A model generated the notes under the pieces. That model was not told the DNA's origin. It did no database searches and saw only the letters and a program-made list of their open reading frames with translations. From the NCBI RefSeq assembly GCF_004193775.1, contig NC_041016.1, positions 42,891,522 to 42,955,521 of the forward strand: a stretch of DNA of 64,000 nt, given 5' to 3'. Shown one piece after another: positions 36,130 to 47,400 of the stretch (the stretch's first letter is position 1; every line of letters starts with the position of its first letter). Source of the stretch: Glycine soja. Lineage: Eukaryota > Streptophyta > Magnoliopsida > Fabales > Fabaceae. The position numbers were made by a program, and so were the translations under genes.

Positions 36130-37535
36130 CCTTATATTCATCTGATTTCTCGGTCAAGATTGACTACAAAACCATGCCACAAAATATTGCTCCTCCTAAT
36201 GTGTACTCCACTTCAAGATCCATGGGGAACAATAAGGACGTCAACATGGGTTTCAATCTCACGTGGATCTTCCAAGTTGATCCGAGTTCCATGTACCTTA
36301 CAAGGTTGCATTTTTGTGACTATTTCTATTCCAAAGTGAATGAAATTGTTTTCAAAATCTTCATCAACAATCAAACGGCGGAGGCTGAAGCTGATGTGAT
36401 TGGGTGGACAGGAGGTAAAGGCGTGCCAACTTATACAGATTATGTGATATATGTGAAAGATGAGGCAGGTGATGATCAACTCTGGCTTGCTTTGCACCCT
36501 GCACTTGAAACAAAGCCAGAATTTTATGATTCATTGCTGAATGGGGTGGAGGTGTTCAAGCTCAATGACACAGACTTATCTGGTCCCAATCCTCGACCTT
36601 CTGAGATGTAGATTCAACACGAGGAGCACGCAAAGACTTTCCAAAACAAACATGGTAGTAATAAGACTTTTGTTATTGGCAGTGCTGCTGGGGGTGCTGC
36701 AGGTTTTGCCTTAGTGGCTGCAATACTTGTTGTTGTTCAACACCAAAAGAAAAAGAAAGCTCCAGGATCATACAACACATCAAGCTGGCTACCTATTTAC
36801 AGGAATTCACACACCGCAGGCACCAAAGCCTCTGGGTCAGGGAAGAGTGTTGGTAGTGCCAACATATCAGCCATGGCTCAAGGATTGTGTCGTTATTTCT
36901 CCTTACAAGAGATGAAACAAGCGACCAAGAATTTTGATGAGTCAAATGTGATAGGGGTAAGAGGGTTTGGAAAGGTTTACAAGGGTGTTATTGATAATGG
37001 GTTCAAAGTGGCTATCAAAAGATCGAATCCGCAATCAGAACAAGGAGTAAACGAGTTCCAGACTGAGATTGAGATGCTGTCCAAGTTGAGACACAAGCAT
37101 TTGGTGTCCTTGATTGGTTTTTGCGAGGAGGGTAATGAGATGTGTCTGGTTTATGACTACATGGCACATGACACCATGAGGGAGCACCTTTACAAAGGAA
37201 ACAAGCCATTGGACACACTATCTTGGAAGCAAACGTTGGAGATCTGCATAGGAGCTGCAAGAGGCCTTCACTACCTTCACACGGGTGCAAAGTACACCAT
37301 CATTCATAGAGATGTCAAAACAACCAACATTCTCCTTGATGAAAATTGGGTTGCCAAGGTTTCAGATTTTGGACTTTCCAAAACGGGCCCAAACATGAAC
37401 CAAGGTCATGTTAGTACACCCTTGAAAGGTAGCTTTGGATACTTGGATCCTGAATATTTCAGGAGGCATCAATTGACCGAGAAATCAGATGTGTACTCAT
37501 TTGGGGTTGTTTTATTTGAGGCACTTTATTTGAGG
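36130..37535 (+). pseudogene. Captured fragment of a FERONIA-like (CrRLK1L) receptor kinase
   Basis: The plus-strand frame encodes the second half of a malectin-like ectodomain (YSTSRSMGNNKDVNMGFNLT, NNQTAEAEADVIGWTGGKGV, ALHPALETKPEFYDSLLNGV), a membrane span ([20 protein letters not shown]), and most of a kinase domain: [40 protein letters not shown] and [14 protein letters not shown]. Active members sense RALF peptides and cell-wall state at the plasma membrane. A TAG at 36609-36611 separates ectodomain and membrane span. The N-terminal malectin region and the C-terminal kinase lobe after subdomain IX are missing. The glycine loop has Arg where the family has Gly. It lies inside a CACTA element, on the strand opposite to the transposase, so it is best read as a captured host gene. 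Confidence 0.9.
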
Positions 37536-37556
37536 AAGGTAGCTTTGGATACTTGA

Positions 37557-38469
37557 ATTCACAGTTATAACATAGGAGTTATGCTAGTGTCCTTAACCAT
37601 ATCAATTACAACCAACAATAAATTGAAATTTAATTTTTTAATCCAAGTTGCATACTGCTGATTATAAGAAAATTAAACACAAAGCTACCAAATTTATTAT
37701 TTTTCAATATCACATGAACTATACTAAAGCACATAATATACTTTGAAATCAAATTCAAGTCAATGCTTTCATATCAGAATCAACCCAGAAAAAAATAAAG
37801 CTAAACAGCTTGTTCATAGAAAATACATCATTTATCATGATTAAATACAGGATTTTCTGGGACCAGGAGTTCAATTTCCACTTCATATTAGATCACAGCA
37901 TATATAACAAGAAAAAAAAGCTAAAATATTGTCAAAAAGCAAATTATTATAAAGGTAGTAATTATTTGCTATGTTTAGATATTTAGCGAACTGTATACCT
38001 ATATGGTCTCATATATAGCTTGTCCTAAGCACGGGTTAATGAGGAGAGTTATGTAATAATCACCTCAATAGTCAATATCAAATTCTCAAATATGAATTAC
38101 TCACTGCAAATTATGTGTTATAATACCAGGGTAGACTAAGAATTTGATTAAGAAAAAAAAACTTGTAAGGATTGCAGGGATGACAAACTCAAAAGAGAAA
38201 TTTACCATACACAACATAAGGTATTGATCTTTGATATTTGTCTCAAAAGTCCTAATCGAAAAATCTGACAAGTTATAAATCAAGAGTCAATTATATTGGT
38301 GGTGTCATTAATCATGTAGCTAGGAAAAAAGGCTATTGCTTTTGCAAGGTTGTTTTTAGCTATATTTTTATTTATTTGTAAATATTGGACTATTCAATTT
38401 GAATTTGGCTAACCAATACAAGTACAACCGACTTAAAGAGTTTAATTATTAACCTTTTCAGTAATAAAT

Positions 38470-38551
<82 letters not shown>

Positions 38552-39467
38552 TTCTTGTCTAGCATAGACACAATATAAAAATATCAGTACTTTTTCAATA
38601 TAATTAATTACAAGCAATTATACCAATATGCTACTAGTGTATGAATTACAACAAAGCAATAATTGAAATTAAATTTCCAATTAGCCCAAATTACTGCTCA
38701 TAACATAAGACTAACAAAATTCATATTAGTTACCAAGAAAGATTCAATTTAAACAAAAAAATAAGGGCTATAGATTGTTCATATAAAATACATTATTTAT
38801 TAGTTTATGGTCATCAAATACAGAAAATGCCCTACTAGAATGTTAACACAGTATCATAAAATTCATAATACATAAAAAAGAACAAAGTTGATCTATTTGA
38901 CTGTTTGCTACTCCTGTTTTCAAATGGGGCATTATTCTGATAAGTTTCGGTGGGTAATGATAAACCCCTATATTCATCAACCTAACTATAAGGTTGCTTC
39001 CTAAGAATCAGACCACAAAATTGTATTGTTTTAGATATATTGTAACAAATTAAACCCCTATATTCATCTTAGATCACAGCAAAGAACCACATGTGGTATT
39101 TAAGTCAATTATAAAAGTAATCTTTAGTCTAACACCATGATCTCTTTGATAATGGTTGTATAGACATGACATTATTACCAAAAGTAATTAAATTGAGAAT
39201 CTACACAGAAAAAAGTGGCATAGATAACATTTGGAACAAAAAAGGTGAAGATGAAAGTGGTATAGATAACATAATTAAGAACATTATTTAAAAACAAAAA
39301 TTAATTATGAAAACAGAGGAGGGATCAAAATGAATAAATTCTTTGTTTCAGCCTTTCTGATTCCACATATCCTGAAGGGTTGATTGGTAAGGAACGAAAA
39401 GAAAGAACAAAATATATTGCTAACAAGAATCGTGTATATAATTTATTCTCCAGTTTATTCAATTACA
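37557..39467. other. Gene-free interior of the CACTA element with a long (TA)n tract
   Basis: AT-rich, with no supported coding sequence. The region contains a pure TA run at 38471-38549. Two partly similar blocks mentioning CATTTATCATGATTAAATACAG / CATTATTTATTAG...AAATACAG lie near 37800-37860 and 38700-38830. Confidence 0.5.
38471..38549. repeat. (TA)n microsatellite
   Basis: About 39 uninterrupted TA units. Confidence 0.95.
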
Positions 39468-39640
39468 GACACAACTAAGGATGGAGACAGCAAATTTGAA
39501 GCTCAAATTAAACATAGGGGGTTTCATCAAGTTCAGTGTACTAACTTAGACCAAACGATGCTCAACGAAACTGATAATGTGGCACAGGATGACACCACTG
39601 ATGAAGGATGGCAGCAGGCTGTTCCCGAAGCTCGTCTTTG
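39468..39640 (+). pseudogene. Possible captured exon of a clustered-mitochondria (CLU/TSS/REC) family protein
   Basis: After a good acceptor (TCAATTACAG) the frame reads DTTKDGDSKFEAQIKHRG and later DDTTDEGWQQAVP. The acidic run followed by GWQ-AVP resembles the C-terminal low-complexity region of plant CLU/TSS proteins, cytosolic proteins linked to mitochondrial and chloroplast distribution. The match ends shortly after VP. It lies in plus orientation inside the CACTA element like the kinase fragment. The identification rests on a short motif, so it is tentative. Confidence 0.42.
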
Positions 39641-40099
39641 GATTTTAAACCCCACTGAAACACAAAAAAATAAAATTACAAGCCATAGCTGCAGATTACA
39701 TAAGAACCTAAACAAAAATCATAGTTTCTGTCACAAAACACACAATGTATCTTACCTTATGTTATCTTCCTTAAACACTACAATGTAGACGATGATGAAG
39801 AGCACCAAGAACAACCAACGGCCTGAGACGACAACGAAGCAGAATCGTCAAATGAATGAAGGAATATTACACATGCAAATGAAGGGATACACAAAGAAGA
39901 CCTAAATGCAGGCTTACCTTTGTTGGCGGCGGCTGCAAACGGAACAAAAGGCAACGGACACGAGATGTTGTTTGTCAGAGATTAAGGTCTTTGTCGGAGA
40001 AGAAGCTCTGTGTAGCTAGGGCGCCAAAGTAAGGGTAAGTAGTCGAAAAATCGAGCAAAGAAGTGATACGGCGCGCCAAAGTAAGAGAAAGTAACGAGC

Positions 40100-40850
40100 A
40101 CGTGCCGTAAACGTGATACAATTTGGGATACAACGACGGGTCCTAGCAAAGACCGTCTTTGAATGACGCCCGCCACGTGTCTGTACAAAACATACAACGA
40201 CGGATCTTTGAATAAACCGGTCTTTGTATGTTGACGCATTAAATAACGTGCCATCCACGTGTAACCACCAACAATACGAAGACCGTCTTCGTAACTAAAT
40301 GACGAAGATGATGACGTGTTTATACTGTAACCATACAAAGATGGGTTTTGGCCAAAGACCGTCTTTGTACTTTAACGCCTCCAATCACGTGGCCTACACG
40401 TGAAACCATTAACGATACAAAGACGGTTGTTCGTGAGGACCGTCTTTGTAATTGAACGCCTCCAATCACGTGGCCTACACGTGAAACCACCAACAATCCA
40501 AAGACGAGTATCTGGATACGACCGTCTTTGGATTTTAAATCCTCAAATCACGTGGCTGGCACGTGAAAGTACTTAAAAAACAAATATGGTCTCACCAGAA
40601 AACCGTCTTTGTATACTCATCGGCCCACTCAGGTGGTTGCCACGTGCTACCATTAACGATACAAAGACGGTTATTCCCCAAAAACCGTCTTTGTAACTTA
40701 CCCACCTAAATACGAATTGCCACAACAGCTGGATGTCTACGACGGGTAGCGGCAAACGTCATTGTTCTCATGCGCTTAATTACGAACATGCCACCGGTTC
40801 ACCTTCTACGACGGTTCTTTGCAACCGTCGTAGAAGTCTTGACGTAGAAA
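40100..40850. repeat. Right subterminal repeat array of the large CACTA element, with G-box repeats
   Basis: Inverted copies of CAAAGACGGT / ACCGTCTTTG recur through most of the array; CTACGACGGT, the left-end motif, appears only in about the last 130 bases. Units of roughly 60 bp around 40380-40570 each contain CACGTGG and CACGTGAAA (G-box core CACGTG). Confidence 0.82.
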
Positions 40851-40871
40851 GCTGCTTTTGTAGTAGTGTTA

Positions 40872-41002
40872 TACTCTTTCATAACTGAAGAGAGTTTAGT
40901 GTTAATGTAGTGTCATTCTAAATATTTTTACAACTAATCGTTACAAATCATCATTTTTTAAAGTAATTATTATAAAAAATATTACATATAATAATCTAAG
41001 AT

Positions 41003-41041
<39 letters not shown>

Positions 41042-41506
41042 TATTGATGCATTCTAATTAAATTCAGCTGAAAAATCCTGCGACAAAAATGCAAACAAAA
41101 TCTTTGTGGCCGTTGCTTTTGTTCATCGTGTCATTGTCAATACTCTCTAAATTGGAAACTCTCATATGTTTTAAAATATTTTTTTTGATATACATTGGCC
41201 TTATGGTATAGTTAAAAATTAATAAATATTTTTTTATTAAAATAATAGTTAGAATATATAGTAATAACATTAAATCTTACACATTTCAATAAAAAAATGT
41301 CTTTTCATTTATTAACAGTTTGTTTAAAGACAACGTATAGCAAAACCAATAAAGCGTTAGTAAGATTCTTTCCTACTTGAACTAATTAATTGATACTACT
41401 ATGCATTATCACGGCAGTCATTGCTACATATAGCAAGCTATTAGCACTTCCAATGCCTCCATCAAATCTCATAGATTTCACACACACACACACGCACACA
41501 CAAATA
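40872..41506. other. AT-rich spacer, no gene seen
   Basis: Contains a (TA)n tract at 41006-41037 and a (CA)n tract at 41480-41502. No coding sequence is supported. Confidence 0.5.
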
Positions 41507-42500
41507 ATGGATGAGCAAGAAGTGAGTGAATAAAACAAATAAGGCAAGATTGTAAGGAGTTAATTCTATCTCTTCCTTGAGAGAAGGGTTGGATAACACC
41601 TTATCTCTATTTATACCAAGGCTTTTGGTATTCATGATCAACTTAACTACAAGCCATAAACACTTTTCAATGATGCTGTTATTGCTAGCGTTCCAAAATC
41701 GGGTACCACTTGGTTGAAAGCCCTTACCTTTGCTATCGTCCATCGCCAACATTTTCCATCCTTAGAGAACTACCCATTACTTGTTTTCAATCCCCATGAA
41801 CGTGTGCCTCCATTTGAATTTGTCATTTATGATGATATTAATGACCAAACTCATGACTTATCCAAAATCCCAGAGCCAAGAATTTTTGGTACTCATGTTC
41901 CATTCACTTCATTGGCCAAATCAATTAAAGAGTCTAATTGTAAGATAATTTATATTTGTAGGAACCTATTTGACACCTTTGTTTCTACTTGGGTTTTTGT
42001 CAACAAAATTATGCCAAAGTTTTTGCCTTCATTACCTCTAGAGGAAGCTTTTGAAAGATACTGCATGGGGATAATTGGGTTTGGTCCATCTTAGAACCAT
42101 ATACTAGGTTATTGGAAAGAGATCTTGATAAGCCAAACAAGGTTTTGTTCTTGAAGTATGAGGACCTTAAAGAAGATGTTAATTTTAATGTGAAGAAAAT
42201 AGCAGAGTTTTTGGATTGTCCTTTCACTAAAGAGGAGGAAAGTAGTGGAGTGATTGAAAATATAATCAAGTTGTGTAGCTTTGAGAAAATGAAGGAATTA
42301 AAGGTAAACAAATCAAGAACAATGGGCAAAGGCACGATTGTTGAGAATAAGTACTTCTTTTGGAAGGCAAAAATAGGGGATTGGGTAAATTATTTGTCCC
42401 CTTCAATGGTTGAAAAGTTATCCTAAATTATTGAAGAAAAGTTAAGTGAATCCGGTCTATCATTTAGAGAGTACGACCTTAATAGTAGTAACTATATAAT
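41507..42500 (+). pseudogene. Cytosolic sulfotransferase (SOT family) pseudogene
   Basis: Family motifs appear in order: a CKELILSLP then EKGWITPYLYLYQGFW N-terminal region in two frames, the PAPS 5'-phosphate loop VPKSGTTWLKALTF (41670-41715), the catalytic-His region GTHVPFTSL, the 3'-phosphate motif YICRNLFDTFVSTW (Leu-Phe where most members have Pro-Lys), YEDLKEDV, and KAKIGDWVNYLSPSM near the C terminus, with Val replacing the usual Lys. Such enzymes transfer sulfate from PAPS to flavonols, brassinosteroids or jasmonates. Breaks: TGA 41578-41580, a shift near 41640, TAG 42092-42094 at an expected Trp, a shift near 42112, and TAA 42424-42426. There are no introns, as usual for plant SOT genes. 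Substrate cannot be told. Confidence 0.88.
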
Positions 42501-42558
42501 CAATGATCATCTTGTGATGATTATAAAAAATAAGCAGCTAAATAATCATATTCTAGTT

Positions 42559-43652
42559 GATATTGTTGGACAAGTGGTCTCAATAAGTTAAGAGAGGAAT
42601 GAATTAAGTCTTACAAAATTTTCCACTAACAAATTTTAACCCCATTTTGACTGATATATGATAGGCTCAGAATGCAAAAGAAGAAGAAGCAATCAATTTA
42701 ACAATGTTCTTTTAAATGTGCAAGACAAAGTAAACTGTAGTAAAATAACTTAAATAAGGGAAGAGAGAAATGTAAACTTAATTTATATTGGTTCGTCCAC
42801 TTCCGGTGTCTACGCCCAGTCCTCAAACAACCCACTTGAGATTTTCCACTATCTCTGTAAATCCTTTACAGACTTTGAACATACCTTGGGATCTCTCAGC
42901 CTTGTGTTCAATATTCTCACAGACCAAGAGACAACCAGTCTCTTAATTACAATTGAGTTTATAAGATAAACAGAAAGATTTCTCTCCTTTAGAGTAGATG
43001 ATATAAATTAAAGATCTTATAAGAATTCTCAATAGATTTGCAAGTGTTTGCCCAATAGTTGTTGAGAGAGCATTTGACAATTAAGTTCTCTTAGAACATC
43101 TCTCTCTTACTTTTTGAAGTCAAACACACATATATATAGGCCCATCGTACTTTTTTGAAATGGTTTGAAAAGATGTGTCTTTTCAAAAAACTTTTCTGAA
43201 ATTTTCTTACTAGTAATTGATTACAGGTTTATGGTAATCGAATACACAGTTATATTTTGAAGGGTCATGACTTTTCAAAGTGTTTTCTGAAGTGTTGTTA
43301 CTGGTAATTTATTACAAACATCTGGTAATCGATTACAAGATTTAAAATTCAAATTTTAAAACCCTTTTAAAAAGCCCATTTGAAATCCTCTGGTAATCGA
43401 TTACATTGTCTGGTAATCGATTACTAGTGCCTTTGAGTTGTTGGAAACAATTTGTTTGAGGCAAAAAATTGATCAACCAGTGAGATTCTTTTAATAAATA
43501 ATCTAAGGCCTTATCTTTTTCTTGATCTTGTTTGTTTGACCTTGAATTAATCTTGAAGCAATCTTTGTTTGTTTAACCTTAAATGTTTCTTGAAGCAATC
43601 TTGTTTGATTATACTTTGTCATTATACCCTGTATTTATACATTCACAAATAT
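42559..43652 (-). mobile_element. Solo LTR of the GTAATCGATTAC copia family
   Basis: The LTR (42564-43647) reads, on the minus strand, from TGTGAATGTA to GTCCAACA, the same ends as the LTR at 18503-19473. GATAT precedes and AATAT follows, a TSD with one difference. It has no PBS or coding sequence next to it. GTAATCGATTAC copies occur near 43324, 43392 and 43411 and degenerate ones near 43233. LTR-LTR recombination is the usual origin. Confidence 0.78.
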
Positions 43653-43948
43653 ATAAATAAAGAGGAGGATTAGGAATATATTTTTATGGTACTTATTTAA
43701 ACACATTGTCTATAATTGATTAAAATTTATTTAAAATTATAAAATCAAGAAAAAATCATTAAATATCATGAGATCTAACAATTTTTTTTTCATTTAATTA
43801 TCAATAAATTTAAATCAGTAAAAGAGAATTTGTTAAAAAATATTTTCCTAACATTTTTTTTATAAAGCAAAATGTTGTTGTGGCTTTTCTTAGAATAAAG
43901 AGGCGTAAAAAGTCTTGACATTATCAATTGGAAACAACATGATTGCAA
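43648..43948. other. AT-rich spacer, no gene seen
   Basis: No coding sequence is supported between the solo LTR and the next CACTA end. Confidence 0.45.
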
Positions 43949-44269
43949 CACTACTGCAAAAAGACCATACAACAACTATTCTAAAACACTTTCGAAGTTT
44001 TGAATCAATTTTTAAGGCAACGTCGTTGAAAGTTAAGACTTTCAATGGCGGTTTCATAAAAATCATCTTAGAAAATGGTATCTTTCTAAGACAGTTCTTA
44101 GCGGGTATTCTTTTATGACGGTTCTTAGAAAAACTCTTAGAAGGGTACTCTTTTAAAACCATCTTAAAAGAATACCATTCTAAGACAATTTTTAACTAAA
44201 AATCGTTTTGAAATATATATTTTCTAAGACGGTTTTTTAAAAAACCTTCTTAGAATGTTTTATTTAAAA

Positions 44270-45040
44270 AAAATAGAAGAAAATACTTTACAAAAATAGA
44301 AAAAAGGCAAGCAAACAAATTAGATCATAATTTATCTCAATTACAAATGACTAGTTTTAAAGAGTTCTTAAAAAGTAAAATAACTTGAAATATAGGTACC
44401 ACAAAGCATCAAATCCAATCCATCATACTCATCAAGCATGAGCGGCTATGATATAAGATTTATATAGGGAAATAACCAAGAAACAATATTCAACATGCCA
44501 TTTTGTCCATACCTTGGGGAAAATTTCATCCAAAACCTCCAAAGCCAGCCTTGAATTTCAACCAGGGTATTCTCTCAAGATGATGTCCGCCTATGTTACC
44601 ATATATATTAAAGATAAATATAATTCAGGTTCATTCATCCATGAAAATCCACAAAAAAAAAGTATATACCTTTATATGTATTGAATTAAAAAATTGTATT
44701 TGATCTATTATTATTAAAAAAAAGTAATGATATTATTCATCCTTGCGTGCAACATTGGAGTTAGTTATATAGGAGAAAAACAAGAAAAAAAAGAATTGGG
44801 AGAGAAAGTGACTCATGTAATGATTAGTGTAATAAAAAGAAAAAAAAATAGAAAAAAGAAGACAAAAATATATATTTGATCTATTATATTATTAACAAAA
44901 AGAAAAATAAATAGTGATATTTATCCGCACCATTTAGGGGTGGAATATTAGGATAAAATAGGTGAAAAATAAGAAGAAAAGAAGAAAAAAATTATTTATA
45001 TAATAAGCATTAAAATGAAAAAAACGTGGAAGTGGAAGTG

Positions 45041-45107
<67 letters not shown>

Positions 45108-46500
45108 CGAGTATCCCATCCTTATCTTGTCATAGTAATTAAACGTTTTCATTGTTTTATGTATGCACAAGTGTTACTAGTCTTTTTGGTGTGCATCAAG
45201 GTATGATTAATCATCGCCAATTAATTTTGAGGTGTAGAAATCACCATTGGTGGTGCAATTCCTTTCAACAAAAATAAAATTGTGGTGTATAATTTGAATT
45301 TGATATGTGAAAGAGTCTCTAATTTATGTTTTATTATTAATTTAATTTCATCAAGTCTCATGTACTAAAATAAGTGTCATATTTGAGAAATAATTTTATC
45401 CTATGGTAGTGCAATAATTTATGTATTATCAAATGCAGATGAGAAAAGTTTTAATTGTTAATTACATGCAATTAATAAGTGAAAGTAAGGAAGTCAATAA
45501 TTTATAATATTCTTGCCGGTGTATCATCAGCATGATCAGTAAGAACATCAAGCATATCACAACTAACCAAGGATGGATATTCCTATGGAAAGATTGACAT
45601 CTACTACCTTATATCCTCGATCCTTTTTCTACCAAAACATTTAATACAAAGCATAAGAAATTTCTCTAAATTGAAACAAAAAGATTACATAATTAAGGTT
45701 CAGTAACACACACACATATATTGACAGCAGTAAAAGAAAAGGCGAAGAGATACACGTATAACTTATAAGAAAGAGAAAAAGAGATCATATATTTAACCAA
45801 GACTGGCTCCATTATGTTTATTATAAATAAACTACTGCTTTCATCCTACACAAAGAACAAAGGAGTCAGACAATCGACACAATTCAATATTGCAACAGAA
45901 TTGCAAAAAAAAAAAATTAAGAATGAAGAAAGAATTTCCTATGTTGGAAGCTAGATTATCTTCAACATTCTAATAACTCATTGTCAAGTGAAAGTAGTTT
46001 GATCATAGAAGAAATGAACAAAACCATTCCTTATATCCCAGAGGAGAAGAAGGTGAGGATTAAGAGACATAAGAACAAGAGAAACCAGAGGAACTTCTGC
46101 AAGAAAATTAAGGTTTAGTCTTTTTCTTTTTTTAATTAAGATATAGTTTTATAATAAATTGCACGGGTTTCTATATATAATTAGCATAGATACCTGTTGG
46201 CCGCACAAGAGATATTAATTAATAGACTATATATAATTGTGATATCATGTGTATGTTAGTGTTAGACTCTAGGTTAGGTATGGCAACGGGGCGGGTCGGG
46301 GTCAGGTTTTGCTTACCCCACTCCCTCCCCCAACAATTTATTTCCCTCCTTGTCCCTGAAACCTAACAGGGGTGTATATTAACCCTCATCCCCGTCAATT
46401 TAAATAAAGTACATTAGAAACTGATTATGAGAAATAGTATTTTAAGCCCACAAACGAAATCCAAACAAAAATTAGATAATTGTTTAAGAAAAAAACAAAT
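44270..46500. other. Gene-poor interior of the small CACTA element
   Basis: Contains a (TA)n run at 45041-45105 and a GGTATGGCAACGGGGCGGGT block at 46277-46296 that resembles ends of hAT-type elements. A minus-strand stretch near 44505-44600 could be a short exon (EYPG and ALEVLDEIFPK in one frame), but it has a stop and I cannot identify it. Confidence 0.4.
45041..45105. repeat. (TA)n microsatellite
   Basis: About 32 TA units. Confidence 0.93.
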
Positions 46501-46510
46501 TGAAGTAGAA

Positions 46511-47060
46511 CTGACCAATCACGGGATCTATAATAGCAATATAATTCTTTACAATCAAGCCATCCTTTTCTGAAATAACTGCAGTAGCACGAGCTTTCTG
46601 AGCAGATTCAATTTCTTCAAAGCGAATGTATCCTGACTGCTCCAATCTTGAAATCAATGTACTAAGCAGGAAATCAAGAGTATTTAATCAATTAAGAAAG
46701 CTTGACAATTTTAGTTACAGGAATCTAACTGCCATCAGGGTAACTAAACAAATTTTAAAAAGAAATGTATCCTCTTTCCAAAAACAATAAAACAAACTCC
46801 AGGGGGACAAGGTTCTATAGGATGGAGGAAGGGGGAAGCTCAATTACCTTCACTGTACCAAATTTCTCAAAGACACTCTTCAAATCCTCACGTGAGACAA
46901 CATCCATGTTGTCCTTGTAAGCAGTGGCAAAAAAATTTTCACCAACTAGTCGTTTCTTTTCTTCACCTTCGGTTACCTTTCCTTCTTTCATCCCATTGTT
47001 TTCTTCACTTTCGATTTCCTTTTCTTCTTTCATATCAGAGTTTTCTTCATCATCGCCAAC
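46511..47060 (-). pseudogene. Captured La-protein fragment: C-terminal RRM (xRRM) on two exons
   Basis: The first exon (about 47060-46848) has an acidic Glu/Lys-rich stretch and then NMDVVSREDLKSVFEKFGTVK, ending at a GT donor (GTGAAG-GTAATT). The second exon begins after TGCTTAG at 46661 with YIDFKIGA, then after a small deletion that shifts frame continues GYIRFEEIESAQKARATAVI and KDGLIVKNYIAIIDPVIGQ to a donor at 46511. This matches the second RNA-recognition motif of plant La1, which binds and protects RNA polymerase III transcripts in the nucleus. The La motif and first RRM are absent. Introns are retained, so the copy came from genomic DNA and not from mRNA. It lies inside a CACTA element. 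Confidence 0.82.
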
Positions 47061-47069
47061 ATTTTCTCA

Positions 47070-47400
47070 AAGTTTTCATCATCATCTCAGGGTTGAAGGT
47101 CGAATCGGTAGGGTTAGTGTCGAGCGAGTAGAAGAGTTGAAGGGCTTGTTGGAGGTTGTTGTTGTGTGCGTGAAAGGAGATGATGGTGTTCCAAATGATG
47201 ATGTTTCGGTACGACAATGGGGTTTGGAGGAAGAGTCGGTGGGCGAAAGGGAGGGAGAGGCGAGTGTCGTAGAGGCTTGGCGGCGTGGGCGTGGAGGGAG
47301 GTGGGGAGGAAGGGGAGGTTGAGGGCAGTGCAGGACTTGAGGGTAAGGGAGAAGAGGTGGGGTCGAGGGGGAGGAGGAGTCAATGAAGCTTCTAGGGCAC
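47070..47400 (-). pseudogene. Captured fragment of a pentatricopeptide-repeat (PPR) protein
   Basis: One frame reads SLTLKSCTALNLPFLPTSLH-AHAAK, an opening typical of PCMP-type PPR proteins. A frameshift near 47275 moves the match to another frame with FAHRLFLQTPL, then RNIIIWNTIISFHAHNNNLQ and QALQLF, a clear PPR motif. Such proteins bind organellar RNA. Only about 100 residues are present. It stands directly upstream of the La fragment on the same strand, joined near 47065. Confidence 0.75.

Larger units (their letters stand above)
25006..40871 (-). mobile_element. Large CACTA (En/Spm-type) transposon, 15.86 kb, TSD TTA
   Basis: The left end at 25009 reads CACTACTACAAAAGCAG and the right end at 40868 is its inverted copy; the terminal repeats match over about 28 bases with three differences. 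TTA lies on both sides (25006-25008 and 40869-40871), the 3-bp duplication of this superfamily. Arrays of inverted subterminal motifs occupy both ends. Two element genes run on the minus strand: a Tnp2 transposase (33581-35578) and a second gene ending in a Ulp1-like peptidase (26604-29698). Both are broken. Host gene fragments lie in plus orientation at 36130-37535 and probably 39468-39640. It could move only with enzymes supplied elsewhere. Confidence 0.93.

Noticed and set aside
38390..38617. Frame with a long Tyr-Ile repeat
   Set aside because: Translation of the (TA)n microsatellite; the same applies at 44934-45206 and 52085-52330.
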